From contig JAJRTI010000557.1 of NCBI GenBank assembly GCA_024278415.1, positions 1 through 7,135 on the forward strand: DNA of 7,135 nucleotides, in the 5' to 3' direction. This document shows, piece after piece, positions 1-4,828 of the stretch. The notes below the pieces were generated by a model. The model saw only the letters and a program-made list of their open reading frames with translations. It was not told where the DNA came from and ran no database searches. The position numbers and the translations under genes are program-made. Numbering within the stretch: position 1 is the first letter of the stretch; every line of letters starts with the position of its first letter. The DNA comes from Planctomycetota bacterium. Lineage in GTDB: Bacteria > Planctomycetota > Brocadiia > JAJRTI01.

Positions 1-442
1 GGGACTTGAGCATGAGCAGGAACTCTCGCAACCCCGGCATCGGCTCGATGAGAGAGTCCGTCGTCTGCCCGTCGCGGATGCGTCCCAGAATCGAGTGATA
101 GCCGGCGTAGTAGGCATCGATGTATTGCGGCAGGCCCGCGGAGTCCAAGCCGTATGTCTCGGCCAAATAGCGGACATGGTTCGTCGTGCTGTCGCCGATG
201 ATGTGAGGGTAGTCGTCGTCGGCGAACTGGAAGTCCGGCTCAGACAATGCTTCGGCCATCATCTGCCGCATGGCCGCGAGGACGAGCTTCTCTGTATCCG
301 TGCTGGAGCCGTCCATGTCCATCATCACCGCTTCCAGATGGGGGAAGCTCTCTGGCGGCGTCGAGAGTGCGTAGCGCGTCTCGACGGGGTGGTGGACGGT
401 CACGTAGTCGCGGCCGTTGTCTTGGGTGAATGTCCAGCGCAT
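1..442 (-). CDS. HAD-superfamily hydrolase, N-terminal part (C-terminus beyond left edge)
   Basis: 147 codons of a protein that runs off the left edge. Residues 38-51 read AVMMDMDGSSTDTE. This is HAD motif I (DxDG), with predicted nucleophile D42 and acid/base D44; Ser replaces the more usual Thr/Val after DG. The following helical, acidic-aromatic stretch (about 52-140) fits a C1-type cap domain, as in phosphoglucomutase/phosphatase-like HADs. Motifs II-IV are outside the window, so the substrate cannot be named. About 37 residues precede the first strand, longer than in most HAD phosphatases; they look coding (TFTQDNGRDYVTVHHP). I chose ATG at 442 because this block starts there. No Shine-Dalgarno is visible, and an in-frame GTG at 508 is a weaker alternative. 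Superfamily call is confident, function unknown. Confidence 0.75.
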   Translation of the reverse strand, partial: MRWTFTQDNGRDYVTVHHPVETRYALSTPPESFPHLEAVMMDMDGSSTDTEKLVLAAMRQMMAEALSEPDFQFADDDYPHIIGDSTTNHVRYLAETYGLDSAGLPQYIDAYYAGYHSILGRIRDGQTTDSLIEPMPGLREFLLMLKS

Positions 443-563
443 GGCGAGGCGGAGTGGCAGATGGTGACAGGTCGGCGGAGCACAACAACTCGGCCGGTCG
501 TAACGCACAGGAACGGTGGGTCTACGGTGGATGAGAGATGAACAATAAGGGAGGGATGCTTAG

Positions 564-588
564 GCCTCCGCACGGCATGTCCGTGCGG
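564..588 (-). repeat. ACATG-loop palindrome, copy 1
   Basis: Read on the minus strand, arms CCGCACGG and CCGTGCGG enclose loop ACATG and are followed by AGGC. It is the inverted partner of 730-754. The only two differences between copies are a paired C-G to G-C exchange, so the stem is preserved. Confidence 0.75.
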
Positions 589-627
589 GGCCATGATTGA
601 GAGCCAGACAGAAGCGTACCGGAACCG

Positions 628-687
628 TTTCCCCCGCCCTTGCCTTTCCGCTCGGCAAGCCGAGCGGAAAGGCAAGGGCGGGGGAGA
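628..687. repeat. Long perfect central hairpin
   Basis: Arms 631-656 and 659-684 are perfect 26-bp reverse complements separated by AA. T630-A685 adds one pair, and a G-U plus T-A pair extend it to 628-687. Flanks beyond are only loosely symmetric, which argues against simple assembly fold-back. Neither strand has a T-run after the stem, so it is not a canonical intrinsic terminator. Confidence 0.9.
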
Positions 688-729
688 AAATCCAATTGAG
701 CACTTCTTTTCTGGCTTCCAATCGTCGCT

Positions 730-754
730 CCGCAGGGACATGCCCTGCGGAGGC
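730..754 (+). repeat. ACATG-loop palindrome, copy 2
   Basis: Arms CCGCAGGG and CCCTGCGG enclose loop ACATG, followed by AGGCATT. Flanking C728, T729 and A751, G752 lengthen the stem to 10 bp. The reverse complement of its tail, AATGCCT before a CGC stem, recurs beside hairpins at 4453-4518. Confidence 0.75.
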
Positions 755-819
755 ATTCGCCCCTGAGCATCAAGAAAACGACACGCGGGCGACGTCACTT
801 TTGCAGAGGAAGACTTTAT

Positions 820-838
820 CCGCCTCACGCTCAGGCGG
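820..838 (-). terminator. Weak hairpin downstream of the heptose operon
   Basis: Inverted repeat CCGCCT/AGGCGG with a 7-nt loop, 75 bp past the stop of the last operon gene. The minus-strand transcript would continue ATAAAGTCTTCC, which is not a proper U-tract. It is the only terminator candidate between the operon end and the foldback; a weak call. Confidence 0.2.
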
Positions 839-912
839 CCAGATCGCGCATCCGACGACCCAGTCCGTTGCATTTGGCTGAGCTGTTACGCCGTATGAAC
901 AAGGTGGGCGCC

Positions 913-1422
913 TTAACGCTCATTGTAGTACTTGGCAAGCTGCTTGATGAAGTCGGAGGTGGAGTGGTCTTTGGCGCCGCCTGTGATGGCGATCTCGCCG
1001 CCGTAAGACAGCACCGTGTCGCGTTCGGGCAGATTCTCGGGCGAGTAGTCGCTGCCCTTGGCGTGCACGTCCGGCTTGAGCGCGAGGAGGAGATCGTCGC
1101 AAGTCTTCCCTGGGAACACCGTCACATAGTCGACGCACTCCAGGGAACTCAAGATGAAGACCCTTTCGATTTCCGGCACGGCAGGATAATCGGAGCCCTT
1201 GAGGGCTTTGACCGACTCGTCGCTGTTCAGGCCGACGATGAGCACGTCGCCAAGCATCTTGGCCTCCACGAGGCTGCGGATGTGGCCCACGTGGATCAGG
1301 TTGAAGCATCCGTTAGAGAAGACGATTCGTTTGCCGGCCGCTTTCAGCCCTTCCACGATGACCGCGAGACGATCGTGCTCGGGCACGAACTTGGCGAGCA
1401 GTTGGCGTTCTGTAGGCGTCAT
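913..1422 (-). CDS. rfaE2: D-glycero-beta-D-manno-heptose 1-phosphate adenylyltransferase (stand-alone RfaE2/HldE C-terminal domain)
   Basis: Predicted cytoplasmic nucleotidyltransferase of 169 residues. It would join ATP to heptose 1-phosphate, giving ADP-heptose for LPS inner-core synthesis. Residues 35-50 contain FSNGCFNLIHVGHIRS. This carries the HxGH nucleotide-binding motif (H44, H47) of the cytidylyltransferase-like fold. VGLNSDESVKALKG (64-77), KGSDYSPE (122-129) and STSDFI (154-159) also match the family in order. Length fits the adenylyltransferase domain alone; the HldA kinase domain fused to it in enterobacterial HldE is absent and must be encoded elsewhere. The segment after KALKG (SDYPAVPEIER) lacks the usual GRP. 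ATG at 1422 lies 4 bp past the preceding stop; GGAA just upstream could be its ribosome site. Last gene of the operon. Another heptose or glycerol-phosphate type nucleotidyltransferase is possible but less likely beside waaF. Confidence 0.88.
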   Translation of the reverse strand: MTPTERQLLAKFVPEHDRLAVIVEGLKAAGKRIVFSNGCFNLIHVGHIRSLVEAKMLGDVLIVGLNSDESVKALKGSDYPAVPEIERVFILSSLECVDYVTVFPGKTCDDLLLALKPDVHAKGSDYSPENLPERDTVLSYGGEIAITGGAKDHSTSDFIKQLAKYYNER

Positions 1423-1426
1423 AAAC

Positions 1427-2503
1427 TCATTTCCAATGAAGGCGAATCAACTGATCCACGGCCTCGATGACATCCGTGGCCGAGATCTCTTTCATGCAGG
1501 CGTGGTCCATCGGGCACACGCGCTTGTGGCAGGGGCCGCAGGGCACATCTTTGCGAACGACCGCGGTTTTGTCCAGGTTGCAGGCGGTGTGACGCGGGTC
1601 GGTCGGCCCCATGATCACGGCGACGGGTTTGTCAAAGGCGACCGCGAAGTGCCGGGGGCCGGTATCGTTGGTCACCATGAGGTCGCATTGCTCCACCAGC
1701 GCCTTGAGGAGGTTGAGGGGCAGATACGAGCTGGCGAAGTTGGCCGGTGAACTGGAGCAGGCGTCCAGAATCTGGCGCACAATGGGCTCCTCGCCAGGGC
1801 CGCACACAAGCCCAACGCGCAGGTGATAGTCCGCGGCCAGCGAGTTCGCGACCTGCGCGAAGCGCTCGGGCGCCCAGCACTTGGAGCTGCCGAAGTTGGC
1901 TCCGGGATTAATGAGCGCGAGCCGCTCGTCTGGCCGAATGTGATGGGCCAGGAGCATCTCGCGCGCGGCTCGCCGGTCATCTTCGCCTGTGAACAGTTCG
2001 GTCTTGGCCGACTTGCACGCCAGCCCCGCGGCCTCGCACAGCGCGAGGTAGAGGTCCGTCTTGGGCACGGGCCGCCAGCGGCGACCTTCTTGGGGCGGGC
2101 GCCATGAGTCCGTGAGCAGCCAACCTCGGTCGCCCCGGTTGTAGCCGACTCGGCGTCGGGCTCCCGCGAGCCAGGCCTGCCAGCCCGTGCGAAAGGAATG
2201 GGGCAGGATGAACGCCAGATCGAAGCGCCTCTGCCGCAGCTCGCGCACGAAGGCCCAAAACCCCCTGTAACCCGCGTGGCGGCCCTTCCGGTCGTAGAGG
2301 ATCAGTTCGTCGACGCGGGGTGAATCCTCCAGTATCTCGCCGAGCCAGGCTCGCATGACCGCGGAGATTTTGGCCTGGGGGAAGCTCTCTCGGATGCACC
2401 TCAAGGCCGCTGTCGCCATGGCCACGTCGCCCACCCAATTAGGCATTCGCACCATGATGCGCTTCGGGCGCAAGTCGGCGAGGGGTTTCATGGAGGCGCT
2501 CAC
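1427..2503 (-). CDS. waaF: ADP-heptose:LPS heptosyltransferase (GT9 family, WaaF type)
   Basis: Glycosyltransferase of 358 residues, the usual family length, with two Rossmann-like halves. It transfers L,D-heptose from ADP-heptose to the LPS inner core on the cytoplasmic face of the inner membrane. Residues 18-31 (VRMPNWVGDVAMAT) form the acceptor-side loop with the family's conserved Asp (D26). NPGANFGSSKCWAPERF (199-215) and TNDTGPRHFAVAF (278-290) are donor-binding signatures of GT9, followed by MGPTDPRHT (298-306). A cysteine-rich tail (C322, C325, C330, C336) resembles WaaF-type members. The start is uncertain: GTG at 2503 overlaps the preceding TGA as GTGA, giving translational coupling, and ATG at 2491 (residue 5) is an alternative. 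The product would use the ADP-heptose made by the next gene. The family call is firm; heptosyltransferase II rather than I or III is likely but not proven. Confidence 0.88.
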   Translation of the reverse strand: MSASMKPLADLRPKRIMVRMPNWVGDVAMATAALRCIRESFPQAKISAVMRAWLGEILEDSPRVDELILYDRKGRHAGYRGFWAFVRELRQRRFDLAFILPHSFRTGWQAWLAGARRRVGYNRGDRGWLLTDSWRPPQEGRRWRPVPKTDLYLALCEAAGLACKSAKTELFTGEDDRRAAREMLLAHHIRPDERLALINPGANFGSSKCWAPERFAQVANSLAADYHLRVGLVCGPGEEPIVRQILDACSSSPANFASSYLPLNLLKALVEQCDLMVTNDTGPRHFAVAFDKPVAVIMGPTDPRHTACNLDKTAVVRKDVPCGPCHKRVCPMDHACMKEISATDVIEAVDQLIRLHWK

Positions 2504-3993
2504 ATTCCAGGGGCGTCGGTTCGCACGGCCATGAACCGGTTGTATTTGATCTCGTAGTAGGGTTGCGCCTGCCCGGCCAGGGCTTGGCAGAGCCGCTCGC
2601 CCGCCGCGTGCAGCTCCTCGAATTGTTCCTCTGGAGCCTCCAGGATGCGCTGCGCGAGTTCGGCGAAGCGCTGGCCTTCAGGGCCGGGCAATTGCGCATT
2701 GACGAACCACGGCAGCGACCGGCGCAGCCTTCGCACCAGGGCGAGCGGCGCGTCGTCGAGCTTCAAGCATGTGTCGTCCATGAAATTGGTCAACTGGGCC
2801 ATCTTGTCGGAGTCGATCAAGTTCCGCTCCACGCACACGTCGTGCAGGTGCGTCCCCGGCATGGGGAAGAAGACAGACCAGCGAAAACGCGACGGCCGGA
2901 TGTGGGCCAGCAGATCAATCGTTTCCTGCAAATCCTCCGCGGTCTCATCCGGCAGCCCGATCATGACGAAGGCCGAGGTTTGGAGCCCATGTCGATGCGC
3001 CGCGGCGAAGGCCTCGGCGATCTCGCGATTGCTCATGGGCCGGCGGAGCACGGCCTTGCGGACGCGCTCGCTCCCGCTCTCCAAGCCAAACTTCACCATC
3101 CAGCAACCGGCCTCTTTCAGTACCACCGCGCGCGCGTCGTCGAAAAACTTCACGTGGGAATTGCACACGAAGGGCACGTGATACCGCCGGCCGTATTCCT
3201 CGCTGAACTCCCTGAGCCAGCCCTTGTCCAGAGTGAAAATGTCGTCGTCAAAGATGAACGTTGTAATGTGGGCGTACGTGTCGAGGAGGAAACCAATCTC
3301 CGACAGCAGGTTTTCGATCGGCTGTCGGCGAACGTAGTCGGGCGTGCGGCTGCCCGCCTCGCGCCGGTAGAGGCGCAGCATGGCGTGGTTGAAGCAGTAG
3401 GCGCATTGAAAGGGGCAGCCCCGGGTCGCCATGAGACCCACCCAGCCCTGCTTGGCGTCGATCAGTTTCTGGAAATCGAACAGCGCGTAGTCTTCCCGAG
3501 GCAACGCGGCCAGATCGCAGAAGGGCCGCACCGGGTTGCGGTACACTTCCCCGCCATCCCGCGTCCAGATATTGCGAATGCAAGTCGTGTCGCCGCGGCT
3601 CTCGAGCGCGCGCACCAGGTCCAGCATGGCAAACTCGCCTTCGCCGACGCACACGAAATCGAAGACGCCCGTCGCCAGCGTCTCCTCAGGCGTCATGGTG
3701 GCATGGGGCCCGCCGCAAACCAGGGGAGCGGAAGTCGCGTCCCGAAGCCGCTCAGCCAGTTCACAGGCGTACGCGAACTGGTTCGTCACCACCGAGAGCC
3801 CAATCACCTGCGGCCGAAATGCCCGGGCTTGCGCAGCCACCTCCTCAGGGGACACATGAGGGTCCAGCTTCTCACAGACGTTGATGAGGCTCACCTCGTG
3901 CCCGGCGGCTTTCAGCACCGCCGAGATGTGCGCGAGGCCGTAGTTGAAGCCGATCTGGCAGCCGACGTTGGGGTAAATGAAAAGGACGCGCAT
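2500..3993 (-). CDS. B12-binding domain radical SAM protein
   Basis: 497 residues. Residues about 1-135 form an N-terminal cobalamin-binding-type Rossmann domain (MRVLFIYPNVG at 1-11, LVCGGPHATMTPEE at 91-104, VGEGE at 116-120); the DxHxxG histidine motif is absent, as in many of these proteins. Radical SAM core follows at about 185-385: CPFQCAYC supplies the CxxxCxxC 4Fe-4S ligands (C193, C197, C200), FIFDDDIF (247-254) and FGLESGSE (302-309) match later strands, and MIGLPDE is at 344-350. The C-terminal about 110 residues are not recognised. Related enzymes use S-adenosylmethionine, often with cobalamin, for methylation, ring formation or lipid and glycan modification. The substrate here is unknown. 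It heads the operon and its TGA overlaps the next start, so action on an envelope glycan or lipid is a reasonable guess. I chose ATG at 3993; GTG at 4002 is possible. Confidence 0.88.
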   Translation of the reverse strand: MRVLFIYPNVGCQIGFNYGLAHISAVLKAAGHEVSLINVCEKLDPHVSPEEVAAQARAFRPQVIGLSVVTNQFAYACELAERLRDATSAPLVCGGPHATMTPEETLATGVFDFVCVGEGEFAMLDLVRALESRGDTTCIRNIWTRDGGEVYRNPVRPFCDLAALPREDYALFDFQKLIDAKQGWVGLMATRGCPFQCAYCFNHAMLRLYRREAGSRTPDYVRRQPIENLLSEIGFLLDTYAHITTFIFDDDIFTLDKGWLREFSEEYGRRYHVPFVCNSHVKFFDDARAVVLKEAGCWMVKFGLESGSERVRKAVLRRPMSNREIAEAFAAAHRHGLQTSAFVMIGLPDETAEDLQETIDLLAHIRPSRFRWSVFFPMPGTHLHDVCVERNLIDSDKMAQLTNFMDDTCLKLDDAPLALVRRLRRSLPWFVNAQLPGPEGQRFAELAQRILEAPEEQFEELHAAGERLCQALAGQAQPYYEIKYNRFMAVRTDAPGM

Positions 3994-4163
3994 GGTTCTC
4001 ACAAGTGTTCGGATGACGCGTGCTGGCTGGCCTGCGCTTGGGCTGCATCCAAGCTGGCGCGTAGGCCGCTACCGCGTGGTCACGATGGATACCATTATGG
4101 GTTCATCCGAGAGTCGCGTACTTGCTGTTGCCAGGCGATCCTGTCCCACCATGGAACGAGGCA

Positions 4164-4192
4164 GCCCTAGACAGGGCAAGCCCCAACGGGGC
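4164..4192. repeat. Tandem hairpin pair
   Basis: Two hairpins sit two bases apart: GCCCT/AGGGC around AGAC (4164-4177), and GCCCC/GGGGC around AAC (4180-4192). Both have 5-bp perfect stems. No T-run follows on either strand, so a terminator role is not supported. Confidence 0.55.
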
Positions 4193-4244
4193 TCTGTGAG
4201 TTCGACGGGTAAAGCCTACCCAGGCCCTTACCTGTTTTCGAACA

Positions 4245-4256
4245 ACAACATGTTGT
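4245..4256. repeat. 12-bp perfect palindrome
   Basis: ACAACATGTTGT reads identically on both strands and stands out as A+T-rich against its surroundings. It could be a protein-binding site, but it lies about 250 bp from the nearest start codon and no regulator is suggested. Confidence 0.35.
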
Positions 4257-4272
4257 CGATGCGCTCCGTTGT

Positions 4273-4300
4273 GGAGTGCGCCGGCTCGACGGCGCTCTGG
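4273..4300 (+). repeat. REP-like palindrome, GGAG family, copy 1
   Basis: GGAG, one T, then stem GCGCCG/CGGCGC around loop GCTCGA. Compared with the copy at 4518-4544, a stem position changes together with its pairing partner. GGAG directly 5' of a stem is one of the two head tetranucleotides described for REP elements. CTCC at 4264-4267 could pair with this GGAG, forming an alternative hairpin over 4261-4279. Confidence 0.65.
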
Positions 4301-4452
4301 CTGGCAGCGCGTAGCGCTGCTTTGCATCCGCAAACGCGCAAGCCGTTCGCAAGCCACAGGCGAAAAGACAAGGCGGGCTGCGCCCGCAACCCAGGAGCGG
4401 ATCCCGAAGCCTCGGGATCGCCTTCCGTCTTCACCGTACGGCTGTGCAAACA

Positions 4453-4470
4453 TCGCAATGCGAAGGCATT
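4453..4470 (-). repeat. Small AATGCCT-headed hairpin
   Basis: On the minus strand AATGCCT precedes TCGC/GCGA around ATT. Alternatively AATGC/GCATT pairs around CTTC. GGAG lies a few bases upstream on the same strand (4477-4474), so this may be a third, degenerate GGAG element. Confidence 0.4.
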
Positions 4471-4492
4471 CCGCTCCAACTTCTTGTTTTTA

Positions 4493-4518
4493 TCGCGGTT
4501 GCTAACCGCGAAGGCATT
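4493..4518 (-). repeat. AATGCCT-headed hairpin
   Basis: On the minus strand AATGCCT is followed by TCGCGGTT/AACCGCGA around AGC, an 8-bp perfect stem. It abuts the GGAG palindrome at 4518-4544. The same heptamer precedes a stem at 4453-4470 and in the right arm of the first foldback (751-757, reverse). Confidence 0.55.
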
Positions 4519-4544
4519 AAAGCGGCGTCAAGCCGCCGCACTCC
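4518..4544 (-). repeat. REP-like palindrome, GGAG family, copy 2
   Basis: On the minus strand GGAG and one T precede stem GCGGCG/CGCCGC around GCTTGA. It is inverted relative to 4273-4300. Stem differences between the copies are compensatory and the loops differ by one C/T transition. Confidence 0.65.
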
Positions 4545-4549
4545 ACATG

Positions 4550-4564
4550 GGCTGCGGCGCAGCC
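4550..4564. repeat. Hairpin GGCTGC/GCAGCC
   Basis: A 6-bp perfect stem around GGC, just outside the second foldback. It resembles the GCGGGC/GCCCGC hairpin at 4373-4387 in size and composition. Confidence 0.4.
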
Positions 4565-4630
4565 GCCCCTTTCTCGCGGCGAAGTCTGCGAAAGAGCGTC
4601 TCTGGCCGGTAATGCGGGAAAACCACAAAA

Positions 4631-4655
4631 CGGAACGCACTGACGTGCGTGCTAC
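4631..4655 (-). repeat. REP-like palindrome, GTAG family, copy 1
   Basis: On the minus strand GTAG and one C precede stem ACGCAC/GTGCGT around GTCA, ending TCCG. It matches the copies at 6216-6240 and 6262-6286. GTAG directly 5' of a stem is the other known REP head. Confidence 0.7.
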
Positions 4656-4797
4656 AAGCGGGATCCGTGCATTTCGCAACAGAGCTTATTATAGTTGTTT
4701 CCTGCGGGCCAGGTCACGCGCGCAGCCGAATTCTCAGAGGTCTCGAATCTCTCTGGCCAAGAAAGCCGAGCACCTACAACCAAGAACCCGTTTCTGC

Positions 4798-4816
4798 GCC
4801 ACCTGCGGCAGATGGC
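4798..4816 (-). terminator. Hairpin just past the aminotransferase stop
   Basis: Twelve bases after the stop codon the minus-strand transcript forms GCCATCTG/CAGGTGGC around CCG: 8 bp with one G-U pair. The following GCAGAAACGGG has no U-tract. It may protect the transcript's 3' end or aid termination; it is not a canonical intrinsic terminator. Confidence 0.3.
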
Positions 4817-4828
4817 CTCGATTCGCCA

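Larger units (their letters stand above)
555..771. repeat. 217-bp foldback element with two side hairpins and a central hairpin
   Basis: The left half (555-657) matches the reverse complement of the right half (658-771) in ordered blocks. GATGCTTAG (555-563) pairs with CTGAGCATC (763-771), 8 of 9 positions. The side hairpins 564-588 and 730-754 are inverted copies identical at 23 of 25 positions. Block 596-616 matches the reverse complement of 701-722 at 17 positions with one gap. The centre is a perfect 26-bp hairpin. The right arm carries 8 extra bases (755-762). The two differences between the side hairpins pair with each other inside each hairpin, so each probably folds on itself, giving a three-armed cruciform. 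No protein is encoded. It could be a non-autonomous mobile element or a structured RNA. Confidence 0.75.
443..912. other. Gene-free intergenic region carrying a foldback element
   Basis: No open frame here has recognisable protein character. Positions 443-554, upstream of the HAD gene, hold no clear promoter. Positions 555-771 are a large imperfect inverted repeat (separate entry). Positions 772-912 hold one weak hairpin and otherwise nothing I can identify. Confidence 0.7.
4270..4547. repeat. 278-bp foldback element bounded by GGAG palindromes
   Basis: The ends are inverted TGTGGAGTGCG-type sequences (4270-4295 and 4522-4547). The midpoint (4408.5) coincides with a central hairpin, GATCCCGA/TCGGGATC around AGCC (4400-4419). 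Inner blocks also match in inverted order: AGCC, then GAA, AGAC and AAGGCG at 4351-4375 correspond to the reverse complement of 4420-4448, with small gaps. The left arm carries one extra hairpin (GCGGGC/GCCCGC around TGC, 4373-4387). Each arm also has its own side hairpin: 4304-4320 (7-bp arms, GTA loop) and 4493-4511 (8-bp arms, GCT loop). Similarity between arms is patchy outside these blocks, so the foldback is less exact than the one at 555-771, but the layout is the same. Confidence 0.6.
3994..4828. other. Gene-free intergenic region, array of palindromes
   Basis: Lies between the operon head and the 3' end of the aminotransferase gene. Open frames here are translations of palindromic repeats, with no family resemblance. 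Positions 3994-4160 should contain the operon promoter, but I see no convincing -35/-10 pair; only a weak imperfect palindrome around GTAGGCCGCTAC (about 4063-4074). Positions 4161-4655 are crowded with hairpins (separate entries). Positions 4656-4797 show nothing I can identify. Confidence 0.7.

Noticed and set aside
628..687. Intrinsic terminator
   Set aside because: The stem is strong, but neither strand has a T-run after it.
868..1750. Plus-strand open frames of about 180-200 codons
   Set aside because: They are antisense shadows of the adenylyltransferase and heptosyltransferase genes.
4063..4074. GTAGGCCGCTAC as another GTAG element
   Set aside because: Here GTAG is inside the stem and not 5' of it, so it does not fit the family layout.
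2563..4170. A 535-codon plus-strand open frame
   Set aside because: It is antisense to the radical SAM gene, rich in His/Arg/Val as expected for a G+C-rich shadow frame, and has no family motif.
4161..4655. CRISPR array
   Set aside because: The hairpins differ in sequence and spacing, alternate in orientation, and have no uniform direct repeats or spacers.
4103..4679. Small open frames on both strands in the intergenic island
   Set aside because: They translate palindromic repeats; no start context, no family resemblance.
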